The notes: a model not told the origin generated them from the sequence alone. Numbered from the stretch's first letter, positions 1 to 6,876 are shown. The stretch is 8,257 bases of DNA from Planctomycetaceae bacterium (GCA_031283515.1 JAITBS010000331.1:1-8257), one strand, 5' to 3'. Numbers and translations: made by a program.

Positions 1-27
1 CGTAGGTCAAGCGAAGCGCGACCTACG
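1..27. repeat. Palindromic repeat unit with CGTAGGTC / GACCTACG arms
   Basis: Arms at 1-8 and 20-27 are perfectly complementary, and inside them GCG (11-13) can pair with CGC (17-19), so the stem can extend past a two-base bulge. Bases 1-13 are the exact reverse complement of 3232-3244, so this is one copy of a dispersed unit. It probably continues to the left of the window. Confidence 0.6.
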
Positions 28-48
28 GTAAACATCTCTCCTCAACGT

Positions 49-117
49 CGTCTGAAAGACGAAACTAAACGATCAGAATCACACCTTCGATGATTAAAAT
101 TCTGTCTTTCAGACAGA
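49..117. repeat. Two small hairpins with mutually complementary cores
   Basis: The first hairpin (49-61) has stem CGTCT / AGACG and loop GAA. The second (101-117) has stem TCTGTCT / AGACAGA and loop TTC. The 11-base core GTCTGAAAGAC at 50-60 is the exact reverse complement of 104-114, so the two can also pair with each other as one larger inverted repeat spaced by 43 bases. Function is unknown. Confidence 0.5.
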
Positions 118-137
118 GGTTTGTTGATGGTGTCCCT

Positions 138-186
138 CCGCAGGTCGAGGACCTGCGGTTATGAAAATCACACCCCTGTCGGGGTG
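138..186. repeat. Double-hairpin dispersed repeat, copy 1
   Basis: Two adjacent hairpins are seen: CCGCAGGTC (138-146) pairs with GACCTGCGG (150-158) around a GAG loop, and CACCCC (171-176) pairs with GGGGTG (181-186) around TGTC. The linker and second hairpin (151-190) match 3238-3277 at 33 of 40 positions. Several differences fall in the stems. The arrangement is reminiscent of REP-type palindromic elements; I cannot tell whether a RAYT transposase exists elsewhere in the genome. Confidence 0.55.
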
Positions 187-198
187 AAAATCGAAAAA

Positions 199-253
199 CA
201 AAAATTCCACTGATAGATTACGAAAAAAACAAAAAATTCTACTGATATATTAC
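199..253. repeat. AT-rich direct repeat, two copies
   Basis: The units at 199-221 and 230-253 share the pattern CAAAAA-TTC-Y-ACTGATA-K-ATTAC, with one extra A in the second. A related sequence in the opposite orientation is seen at about 3299-3325, next to the other copy of the double-hairpin repeat. The repeat is therefore part of a larger mosaic shared by both intergenic regions. Confidence 0.45.
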
Positions 254-260
254 ATTTACT

Positions 261-3059
261 TTATGCTGGTTCATGTTCTGTGATTTTTTTTTCGAGCAGA
301 TCAAGTTGTTCGCGCACTTCGTGGAGTTCTTCGTCCGTTAGTTCTGCGGCGCCGAATCGTACTCGATAATAAGCATTCACGACAGGTCGTGTTTCGGTAA
401 TGAAACCGGAGTGGCGAATAAATTCGAGGGGAGTTTCTTCTGGCCGCCGTTCGCGTCCGACACGGATAAGCAGCCGTTCCATTCGAATATAAAAATCAAT
501 TGTTGCCTTACGTCTCCATTCTTTTTCCGAAACACGGAATAAACGCGACAATAACCATTGGCAACATCTCAACAATAGAAAAAATAGAAAAGCAAAAAAC
601 ACAACAAAAACTAAAATATTTCCCCAATCACGCCAACGCCATTGAACTCCTGAAAAAAATAAGGTTTTATAAGTTTGAACTGTTTCTATAATAAAGTTTT
701 TCCAAAAAACAAAATTAAAAACACGATAAGCAATAAAATGAAACGCAAATCGAATGGGTTGATAAATCCATTGTGTTTGTTTTGAGGAATTCATATTGAG
801 TACAAATTCGCCCCACATTGTTTGAATCCATTCATTGAGATCGGTCAGACTAAACGAAACGGTTTTCATTATCGTTGTTGTTCCGGCAGCCGGCGAAGGG
901 TCAAGCCGCATCCAACCGCCATAAGCCCACCAATTGGCGTAAGAGCCGGCAGCGCGTTCTGAAATAGTTTCCGGCGGTAAGTGCACATCCACCCAGGCAT
1001 GAGCATCTGATTGACGAACAACTTGCACCCCTGGCGAAACCACATGTGTTTTGAAACCGACAATCACTCGCGAACCAATTCCAACACTTCGAAGCATTAA
1101 CGCTAAGGCGCCGGCGAAATATTCACAATGTCCTGATGGATTTTTTTCGATAAAATCTTCAAGAGGATCGAGATTGTAATCACGAATTGTTCCGCCTAAT
1201 TTGTACTTAAAATAATCGGATTCCAAAAATTGCCGTTCCATGTACAACGCCCGAGCAATAAAATTCTCTTTGGGAAATCGTGATTCTGTATCCCATTTTT
1301 GTGCCAGTGCTTTTAAGGTATCCAATCCTTGTTCGGGGATTTGGAGAAGGTCATCACGATCAATTTGTTCCTGACACGGAATGATGGACAGTTGCGTACC
1401 GTGTTTGAATCCGGTTGAATAAACGGTTATTGCAACAGCTTCACGATGAACCCGTCTTTCTTCGACACGATCTCCGAATGATCGAAGCGGCGGAATACCC
1501 GATTCGCTACGACAGAAGAAGGGCCAAGGTGCGAAAAAAACAGTTGTATCCAGTGGTTGAATAACAAGATGCAAACTCAGTAAATCGCAAGCGTCTTCGA
1601 AAAATAGTTTTTCACCTTCACCGGCACGAACGGGTCTTCCTGAGAATCGGGCAAAAGAGGCAAGACGGATTGTTTGAGAATCGGTGTTATTTTCTAACAA
1701 CTGATTCAAAAAGGGCGTTAACGTTTTACGCGGTTTCCATGCTCCGTCGGCGTAAGAGTCCAACGCAATACCGCGAAAATAAAGTGTTGCGCCGAGAATT
1801 TCATCGTAAGGAACTTCCGCATCCGAATCATGTGTTGAAGGAATACGAAGATCGGGGAGTTTCATAAATTGGACGGACATAACTTCACGATGATAGGGCA
1901 AAACCGTACCGAGTGAACCGAGCCGGATTTCTTCACTAAATCCAACGGTTCCAACTGGTTGACGAAAAGGTTTTATCCATTGATCGTGACCGAATTTGAT
2001 GGTGAAACCCCACAAATCCATTCTGCCAATACGCGGAGTTAAACAAAAAATGACCACTGCAAAAAGTAACGCAAACAATGTTCCCCGAATGAGGTGTCCT
2101 AATAGTTCGCCTCTTCCGTTTTCTAGGACATTGAAATTCATTGTGCCGCCGGAAAAACCTGGTCGTTCGGCAAGAAGTGGAAAGCGGCGGTTGTCATTTT
2201 GTTTCTGCCGTGCGGAGCGTGAAGCCGATTCCGGTACAAGAACTAATTCTTTGGCGGGAGTTATTTCTGGGGCAAGGTTGGTATTTTCCTGTTTGGTAAC
2301 GGGTTCTGTGATTGTTTCCCAAATGCCGCTTCGGTTGGAGTCTTGTTCCGGCGGAAAGACGGCGAAGAGGGAACGCAAAACTTCATGCGAGGATAATTTC
2401 CGATCTTCACCGTCTTTGGAACCGGCGGGAATTGGAGTGGAGTGTGTGTTGGAAAAAGAAAAGACAAAGGACAACGGACCTGTAATTAACGTAACAAGAG
2501 CAATGCGTGCTAATTTACCGTGATCCTGACGTTCTGCGATTTCGGCGCGTAACGAATCAAAAAACGTTTCGACAAACGAATGAGAACGAAAATAGCGATT
2601 TTCTTTTTGGAGAAAAATCATCACGAAGGCGCAGAGTCCGATAAAAACGTACACAATCAATAAGAATACAAAAAGGATACTTTGTTGCATGACGGTAGCG
2701 ACAACGACCTGAAGGAGTGAGATAAGTAAAATTTGCCAACAGAATCTGGTTTCTTTTTCTCGAAAGAGGAGAACCATTTCGACGAACACGAGAACACGGG
2801 CGATAGAAAAGGCGAGGTCTTCGCCCCAGTTATGAATTATTTCGCCGAAGGTGCAAAACACAATAATCAGCACTAACACATTGACGGTCCAGTCACCGAG
2901 CCGAATGATACGCCGATAATCTGTCAGATAAAAACTGATGACGGCGGTGATAAACATGAAGATAGGCAAAATGGATTCATTTTGACCGAGTCCCAACATG
3001 AACGAGGAAAGACAGGTCATTGAACCTAATGTAATCGCAATACCATAAGAAAGACGCAT
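261..3059 (-). CDS. TgpA-like membrane transglutaminase (DUF3488 - transglutaminase core - DUF4129 layout)
   Basis: Integral membrane protein of 932 residues with a papain-like transglutaminase domain. Hydrophobic segments near residues 5-24, 31-47, 57-77, 84-100, 107-150 and 183-203 form the N-terminal membrane domain. A hydrophilic, Pro/Ser/Glu-rich insert of about 115 residues follows, then a membrane segment at 322-343. The extracytoplasmic part carries the catalytic triad: Cys645 in SGHCEYFAG, His687 in DAHAWVDVH and Asp720 in RLDPSP. A last membrane helix at about 813-832 leads to a charged C-terminal tail with the RRPEETPLEF-type sequence typical of DUF4129. The triad is complete, so the enzyme should be active; whether it cross-links or hydrolyses peptide bonds, and its substrate, are unknown. 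In other bacteria such genes usually sit beside a MoxR ATPase and a DUF58 gene; neither is in the window. The start at 3059 has no clear Shine-Dalgarno site, and it is supported mainly by the hydrophobic N-terminus. Confidence 0.9.
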   Translation of the reverse strand: MRLSYGIAITLGSMTCLSSFMLGLGQNESILPIFMFITAVISFYLTDYRRIIRLGDWTVNVLVLIIVFCTFGEIIHNWGEDLAFSIARVLVFVEMVLLFREKETRFCWQILLISLLQVVVATVMQQSILFVFLLIVYVFIGLCAFVMIFLQKENRYFRSHSFVETFFDSLRAEIAERQDHGKLARIALVTLITGPLSFVFSFSNTHSTPIPAGSKDGEDRKLSSHEVLRSLFAVFPPEQDSNRSGIWETITEPVTKQENTNLAPEITPAKELVLVPESASRSARQKQNDNRRFPLLAERPGFSGGTMNFNVLENGRGELLGHLIRGTLFALLFAVVIFCLTPRIGRMDLWGFTIKFGHDQWIKPFRQPVGTVGFSEEIRLGSLGTVLPYHREVMSVQFMKLPDLRIPSTHDSDAEVPYDEILGATLYFRGIALDSYADGAWKPRKTLTPFLNQLLENNTDSQTIRLASFARFSGRPVRAGEGEKLFFEDACDLLSLHLVIQPLDTTVFFAPWPFFCRSESGIPPLRSFGDRVEERRVHREAVAITVYSTGFKHGTQLSIIPCQEQIDRDDLLQIPEQGLDTLKALAQKWDTESRFPKENFIARALYMERQFLESDYFKYKLGGTIRDYNLDPLEDFIEKNPSGHCEYFAGALALMLRSVGIGSRVIVGFKTHVVSPGVQVVRQSDAHAWVDVHLPPETISERAAGSYANWWAYGGWMRLDPSPAAGTTTIMKTVSFSLTDLNEWIQTMWGEFVLNMNSSKQTQWIYQPIRFAFHFIAYRVFNFVFWKNFIIETVQTYKTLFFSGVQWRWRDWGNILVFVVFFAFLFFLLLRCCQWLLSRLFRVSEKEWRRKATIDFYIRMERLLIRVGRERRPEETPLEFIRHSGFITETRPVVNAYYRVRFGAAELTDEELHEVREQLDLLEKKITEHEPA

Positions 3060-3092
3060 CGGGAAGGAAAGTGTTGAATGTTGGGTAATATT

Positions 3093-3229
3093 TAGTGAAT
3101 AGTTTATAGTGAATAGTTTATAGTAAATAGTGAATCATTGATAGTGCCGCAAACGAATTACGACCAAAATGTTTTGAATCCGCGTGCGACACTATACACT
3201 CTCCACTATCAACTATCAACTATCAACTA
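3093..3229. repeat. Facing arrays of 7-bp TAGTNNA repeats forming a long inverted repeat
   Basis: The plus strand at 3093-3148 reads as eight consecutive heptads (TAGTGAA, TAGTTTA, TAGTGAA, TAGTTTA, TAGTAAA, TAGTGAA, TCATTGA, TAGTGCC). The minus strand over 3188-3229 reads as six (TAGTTGA three times, TAGTGGA, GAGTGTA, TAGTGTC). The inner ends also match: 3142-3155 against the reverse complement of 3181-3194 agrees at 11 of 14 positions. The spacer is 39 bp. The structure resembles the short heptanucleotide repeats known from filamentous cyanobacteria, and the facing orientation suggests a foldback element. It lies 34 bp upstream of the transglutaminase start, and its minus strand contains TATAAA hexamers. 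Confidence 0.7.
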
Positions 3230-3231
3230 CT

Positions 3232-3276
3232 CGCTTGACCTACGGTTATGAAAATGCCACCCCTGCCGGGGCAAAA
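3232..3276. repeat. Double-hairpin dispersed repeat, copy 2
   Basis: The segment from 3238 matches 151-190 at 33 of 40 positions, and 3232-3244 is the exact reverse complement of bases 1-13. The second hairpin is kept as CCCC-TGCC-GGGG with a changed flank (TG to CA). The first arm of the first hairpin is not present in front of this copy, where the heptad array ends instead, so the copy may be truncated or fused to the heptad element. Confidence 0.55.
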
Positions 3277-3335
3277 GTATCTACACATTTTTTTATTTGT
3301 AATATATCAATGAAATTTTTTTGAATTTGTTTACC

Positions 3336-3365
3336 GTTGGCAATTAACAGGTTGGCAACTAACAG
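3336..3365. repeat. 15-bp tandem repeat, two copies
   Basis: GTTGGCAATTAACAG (3336-3350) is followed directly by GTTGGCAACTAACAG (3351-3365), identical at 14 of 15 positions. A third partial start (GTAGGC) runs into the inverted-repeat element that begins at 3364. Confidence 0.6.
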
Positions 3366-3532
3366 GTAGGCGACCTTTCGCCGAAGGGTTTTAAACAATA
3401 AACCCACGGTCGCAACGGTTGGTTTTGTTATTGTGTTGTACGCAGTGAGTCTTTCATTTCCGTCCGTCAACAGGGGCAAGTCGGCGAGTACGCCGTATTG
3501 TTTAAAACGTTTCGGCGAAACGTTACCTACCT
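3364..3532. mobile_element. 169-bp inverted-repeat element (REP-pair or MITE-like)
   Basis: The left arm (3364-3400) and the reverse complement of the right arm (3496-3532) align over 37 bp without gaps and with about seven mismatches. Each arm also folds by itself: the right arm as AACGTTTC-GGC-GAAACGTT (3506-3524), the left as GACCTTTC-GCC-GAAGGGTT (about 3371-3389) with two G-T wobbles. Stem bases differ between the arms while pairing is kept, which suggests selection or template copying of structure. No clear target-site duplication is seen and there is no transposase, so it would be non-autonomous. A REP doublet is an equally good description. Confidence 0.5.
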
Positions 3533-3789
3533 CTTAAATAAATTGTAACATAATAAAATATCAATCAAGTGACTGCAAGAAGTATATTCAAGACGATCTG
3601 TTCGTTCAACAAGTAAAGAGTATGATTCATTGATTGAATTGGTACAGGAATTTCAAATATCAATATGTTACTCTATTACAAAGATTGATTGTGTTTGCGA
3701 AAGAAGACGATGAAACAGTGAAAAACACTGGAACGTTGCATTTTTATATCTTCTAATTTCTTTGCGGTGAAAATAAAATAGACTGTAAC

Positions 3790-3818
3790 TTGTCAATCGA
3801 TCTGCAATAAGTTAAAAT
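3790..3818 (+). promoter_or_regulatory. Sigma-70-type promoter for the terpene cyclase
   Basis: TTGTCA (3790-3795) and TAAAAT (3813-3818) are separated by exactly 17 bp. Each hexamer differs from the consensus by one base. Transcription would start near 3825, giving a leader of about 43 nt. No Shine-Dalgarno sequence precedes the ATG at 3868. Confidence 0.5.
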
Positions 3819-3867
3819 ACAACACTTAATAAATTCTTTTCTTTTTCTTTGACATTTACTATTTTTC

Positions 3868-5868
3868 ATGACAGGTTCTTTCGAATCGACGATTATTCCC
3901 GAACGGGTTCAAACGGCATTGGAAACGGCAAAACGTGAACTTTGGAATCGCCGTACACCGGAAGGTTGTTGGTTGGGTTGCCTTTCTGCGTCGGCGTTGT
4001 CCACCGCGTCAGCGGTCAGTGCGATCTCTATTTTTCGTAACTCTCACCGAATCGGGCATCATCAAGGGCGATGGTATCTTAAACGTTCCCATCCTAAAAA
4101 TACCCAACTCATGATTACTCCTAATGAATCAAAATATTTTGATGTTTTGATTCGTCAAGGTATTGATTGGCTGGTTGCTCATCAAAATCCTGACGGCGGT
4201 TGGGGTGATACGGTGAAAAGTAAGTCCAATGTCTCAACAACTCTTCTTGTTAAATCGGCGTTTATTCTTTCCGATGTCAATTTTGAAGATCAGGATTCGC
4301 TTGATCTTCCGAACAAAATATCTCCGGTAGAACACAATACGATGTTGATTGGTTGGAGTATGGATGTTTTGAGTCGAGCGGATCGTTATCTTCGGCACGC
4401 CGGAGGAGTTGATGCTGTCCGGCGCCGTTACGGAAAGGATCAGACTTTTTCCGTACCGATATTAACCAATGCTGCTCTTGCCGGTTTGGTTCCTTGGAAA
4501 GATGTTCCGCAACTTCCTTTTGAACGAGCAATATTACCACATTTTCTTTTCCGGTTTTTGAACTTGCAGGTTGTTAGTTATGCGATTCCGGCGTTGGTCG
4601 CGATTGGTCAGGTTCGGTTTCATCATGGTTCTGAAAAAAATACGCCGGTTCTTTCATTTTTTCGTCGTCGTGCGATTATTCCCACACTTCGGCTGATCGA
4701 GAGAATGCAACCGGAAAGCGGCGGTTACCTTGAAGCGGCACCGCTAACCGCATTTGTGGTTATGAGTCTTTTGGCTTGCGGATATTTGGATCATCCCATT
4801 GTTGTTTCGGGGCTTCGTTTTCTCATCAATTCTGTTCGGGAAGACGGAAGTTGGGCAATTGACAGTAACCTATCAACATGGCTTACATCGTTGGCGGTCA
4901 CTGCAATTCGTCCGGACAGTTGTGAGGAAACTCTTAATTGGCTTCTTTCTTGTCAACATCAAATACGTCATCCGTTTACAGGAGCATTTCCGGGCGGTTG
5001 GGGTTGGACAAATTTAAGCGGGGCTGTTCCTGACGGGGATGATACTTCGGGGGCGTTGCTTGCATTAGCCCATCTTTTAACGACAATTCCCAATACGTTA
5101 GAAGGTAACGCTAAACGTCAAAAAATTTTTCGTGCGGCATTTTCCGGTATTCGTTGGCTTTTGGGGATTCAAAATGCGGATGGCGGCATTCCGACTTTTT
5201 GTCGTGGTTGGGGTATGTTGCCGTTTGATCAGAGCAGCACCGACTTAACCGCCCACGCCATTCGTGCTTGCACCGCCTGGCAACAAATTTTGAAAGACAC
5301 GAGAATAACAACACATATTGCTCATTCCGCCCATTTATTAAAAATAATGGAACCGGCAATCAATAAAATGTTCGATTTTCTTTTGAAATCACAAAATTCC
5401 GATGGTTCATGGTTTCCGCTTTGGTTTGGTAATCAACACCTGCGTAATGATGTGAATCCGTTTTACGGTACAGCCAAAGTTTTACGGGCAATGCGTTTTA
5501 CGAACCGGTTTCACGAATCGGTTTTTCGGGGGTTACGTTGGGTTGTGAACAATCAGAATGCCGACGGAGGTTGGGGCAGTGCGGGATCGACAACCGAAAA
5601 CACTCCTATTTCCAGTGTTGAAGAGACGGCGGTTATTTTGGAATCGCTGGCATTTTTTGCCAACGAACCGGAATTTGCAGAATCGTACCGGCGGGGATTG
5701 ATTTGGTTAATAGAAACGGTTGAATCCGGTCATTGGCTGGAACCTTCGCCGATTGGATTGTATTTTGCGAAACTTTGGTATTACGAAGAACTTTATCCTA
5801 TTATCTTTACCGTTTCCGCACTTCGACTGGCAACCGATGTTCTTGCCGGACGCAATTTGCCGGAATAA
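3868..5868 (+). CDS. Class II terpene cyclase, squalene-hopene cyclase family
   Basis: Protein of 666 residues, close to the usual size of squalene-hopene cyclases. Family members cyclise linear isoprenoids such as squalene by protonating a terminal double bond, and work as monotopic enzymes on the membrane. The protonating DXDD motif is present as PDGDDT (Asp389, Asp391, Asp392). Repeats of the QW type (QxxDGxW and variants) occur near residues 106-113 (QNPDGGWG), 281-289, 323-329, 373-379, 435-440, 509-515 (QNSDGSW), 563-570 (QNADGGWG) and 618-622, as expected for the alpha/alpha barrel fold. The N-terminal CWLGCLSASALSTASA block and the C-terminal IGLYFAKLWYYEELYP block also fit the family. 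Residues 55-93 are a divergent stretch. Substrate and product are not predictable: squalene to hopene is the default, but sporulenol-type cyclases of C35 terpenes carry the same motif. No squalene synthesis or hopanoid-tailoring genes are nearby. Confidence 0.88.
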   Translation: MTGSFESTIIPERVQTALETAKRELWNRRTPEGCWLGCLSASALSTASAVSAISIFRNSHRIGHHQGRWYLKRSHPKNTQLMITPNESKYFDVLIRQGIDWLVAHQNPDGGWGDTVKSKSNVSTTLLVKSAFILSDVNFEDQDSLDLPNKISPVEHNTMLIGWSMDVLSRADRYLRHAGGVDAVRRRYGKDQTFSVPILTNAALAGLVPWKDVPQLPFERAILPHFLFRFLNLQVVSYAIPALVAIGQVRFHHGSEKNTPVLSFFRRRAIIPTLRLIERMQPESGGYLEAAPLTAFVVMSLLACGYLDHPIVVSGLRFLINSVREDGSWAIDSNLSTWLTSLAVTAIRPDSCEETLNWLLSCQHQIRHPFTGAFPGGWGWTNLSGAVPDGDDTSGALLALAHLLTTIPNTLEGNAKRQKIFRAAFSGIRWLLGIQNADGGIPTFCRGWGMLPFDQSSTDLTAHAIRACTAWQQILKDTRITTHIAHSAHLLKIMEPAINKMFDFLLKSQNSDGSWFPLWFGNQHLRNDVNPFYGTAKVLRAMRFTNRFHESVFRGLRWVVNNQNADGGWGSAGSTTENTPISSVEETAVILESLAFFANEPEFAESYRRGLIWLIETVESGHWLEPSPIGLYFAKLWYYEELYPIIFTVSALRLATDVLAGRNLPE

Positions 5869-5920
5869 AAAGGAACGATTCTTGTTATACGATACATTTT
5901 TCTTGTTTCATGATTTGTTG

Positions 5921-5929
5921 TGATAAAAT
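5921..5929 (+). promoter_or_regulatory. Possible extended -10 promoter for the AraC-type regulator
   Basis: TG-A-TAAAAT fits an extended -10 element and has the same TAAAAT hexamer as the cyclase promoter. A poor -35 (TTGTTT, 5903-5908) lies only 15 bp upstream. No terminator hairpin separates the cyclase from this gene, so read-through is also possible. Confidence 0.25.
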
Positions 5930-6022
5930 TCATTGAGATATTGTACCGATTATTTCAAATCGTTTCAAATATTTCGGACAAACATACGTGTTCTACAATC
6001 TTTCCCCAATAGGAAACAATCA

Positions 6023-6844
6023 GTGAGATACGATGATACTTTTGAGAAAATTTTAGATATTCAGACCTCGTTTGTGAATATTCTGCGATTATTTGATTTT
6101 TTGCCGAATGTTTTTTTTCACATTAAAGACGTTCACCAAAAATTTCTCTGGATGAATGCCGCACTCAGACAACATTTGGGTGAAAAAGAGGAAATGGGTT
6201 TTCTTGATAAGACGGACGCTGATTATTTTGATCCGAATCTGGTTTTTCTGTATCAACGTGAAGATAACGATGTGATCACAACACGCCGTCCGATTTTCAA
6301 TCAACCTTGGTTTGTTCCCGGTCAGAATAATGAGCAAAAATGGTTTATCTCCAGTAAAATTCCATTGCTGGATGCAGAGGGAAATGTGGTGGCAACTGCC
6401 GGTCTCATGCGGAATTTGTCACAAGAATATGAAACTGCGAATCCGTTAAATGAAATGAAAAACGTGACGGATTATATTTTCGAGCATTATCATGAAAAAA
6501 TTCCGCTTGATACTCTTGCTTCATTGGTTTTTCTTTCCCAACGTCAATTTGAGCGTCGGTTTCGTGAACTTTTTTGTTTATCTCCGAGTGATTTTATTCT
6601 CAAGGTTCGGATTGACAAGGCGATTCGTTTTTTAGTTGAAAGCGAGGATTCGATAACACAAATTGCGATGGACTGTGGTTTTTACGACAATAGTTATTTT
6701 ACAAGACAATTTAAAAAGATGACAACAATGTCTCCTCTCCAATTCCGCAAAAAATACGCACTCAATCGTCCTTCCGACGATTTAAACCAAGAAAAATCTC
6801 TTACTGATAAAATGTCGGAAAAGTACAAAAAAATGTCGAAATAA
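6023..6844 (+). CDS. AraC-family transcriptional regulator with N-terminal PAS domain
   Basis: DNA-binding regulator of 273 residues from the chosen start. Residues about 15-130 form a PAS fold (FDFLPNVFFHIKDVHQKF, later KWFISSKIPLLDAEGNVV) that probably senses a small ligand or redox signal. Residues about 145-245 are the AraC double helix-turn-helix: first helix pair at 162-184 (LASLVFLSQRQFERRF), second at 211-245 (ITQIAMDCGFYDNSYFTRQF, then MSPLQFRKKY). A Lys-rich tail of about 25 residues follows. I chose GTG 6023 because AGGA lies eight bases upstream and homologues, as I recall them, start just before the DTFEKILDIQ stretch; the frame is open back to TTG 5933, which would add 30 residues with no domain look. 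The PAS-AraC pairing is common in planctomycetes. The target is unknown; the same-strand cyclase 154 bp upstream is one candidate. Confidence 0.85.
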   Translation: MRYDDTFEKILDIQTSFVNILRLFDFLPNVFFHIKDVHQKFLWMNAALRQHLGEKEEMGFLDKTDADYFDPNLVFLYQREDNDVITTRRPIFNQPWFVPGQNNEQKWFISSKIPLLDAEGNVVATAGLMRNLSQEYETANPLNEMKNVTDYIFEHYHEKIPLDTLASLVFLSQRQFERRFRELFCLSPSDFILKVRIDKAIRFLVESEDSITQIAMDCGFYDNSYFTRQFKKMTTMSPLQFRKKYALNRPSDDLNQEKSLTDKMSEKYKKMSK

Positions 6845-6847
6845 TAC

Positions 6848-6876
6848 TATACACAATTTTTATTTTTATGTATAAT
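6848..6876 (+). promoter_or_regulatory. Promoter for the lipoprotein / DUF1559 pair
   Basis: A perfect TATAAT (6871-6876) is preceded, at a spacing of 17 bp, by TATACA (6848-6853; four of six consensus bases). Transcription would begin near 6883, about 43 nt before the ATG at 6926. The -35 region touches the end of the AraC coding sequence. Confidence 0.5.

Larger units (their letters stand above)
1..260. other. Non-coding repeat-rich flank downstream of the transglutaminase gene
   Basis: I see no credible gene here. The stretch holds three kinds of repeats, listed separately: strong palindromes (1-27 and 138-186), a pair of mutually complementary small hairpins (49-61 and 101-117), and an AT-rich direct repeat (199-253). 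It is the 3' flank of the minus-strand transglutaminase gene, whose stop codon is at 261-263. No hairpin followed by a convincing T-run on the minus strand could be found, so I do not call a terminator. Confidence 0.6.
3060..3867. other. 808-bp intergenic region, repeat mosaic between divergent genes
   Basis: The space between the divergently transcribed transglutaminase and cyclase genes has no credible coding sequence. From left to right it holds facing 7-bp repeat arrays (3093-3229), a second copy of the double-hairpin repeat (3232-3276), a 15-bp tandem repeat (3336-3365), a 169-bp inverted-repeat element (3364-3532), about 250 bp of AT-rich sequence in which I see nothing but a 5-bp hairpin (CAGTG/CACTG, 3716-3730), and the cyclase promoter (3790-3818). 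Transglutaminase transcription must start within or next to the 7-bp repeat array. Confidence 0.6.

Noticed and set aside
171..186. Intrinsic terminator of the transglutaminase gene
   Set aside because: The stem is only 6 bp and the minus strand after it reads TGATTTTC, with no proper T-run; the same hairpin occurs at 3258-3272 as part of a dispersed repeat.
1996..2523. Plus-strand reading frame of 175 codons
   Set aside because: It is antisense to the transglutaminase coding sequence, has a low-complexity Arg/Ser/Lys-rich translation and matches no family I recognise.
3093..3229. CRISPR array as explanation for the repeats
   Set aside because: The units are 7 bp and contiguous, with no spacers of unique sequence, and the two arrays face each other.
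3246..3479. Minus-strand reading frame of 77 codons in the intergenic region
   Set aside because: It runs across the double-hairpin repeat, the 15-bp tandem repeat and one arm of the inverted-repeat element; its apparent YLLVANLLIAN repeat is just the DNA tandem repeat. There is no domain signal or ribosome binding site.
3533..3780. Possible gene remnant in AT-rich sequence
   Set aside because: Only short frames of less than about 50 codons occur (for example one containing YDSLIELVQEFQ), without a start codon with ribosome binding site or recognisable domain.
3849..3854. TTGACA-like -35 just before the cyclase start
   Set aside because: It lies about 15 bases before the ATG, leaving no room for a -10 and a leader; the TTGTCA/TAAAAT pair upstream is a better promoter.
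5933..6022. Extension of the AraC-type regulator back to TTG 5933
   Set aside because: The extra 30 residues look like non-coding translation, there is no ribosome binding site before the TTG, and GTG 6023 has AGGA at a proper distance and fits the usual start of this protein type.
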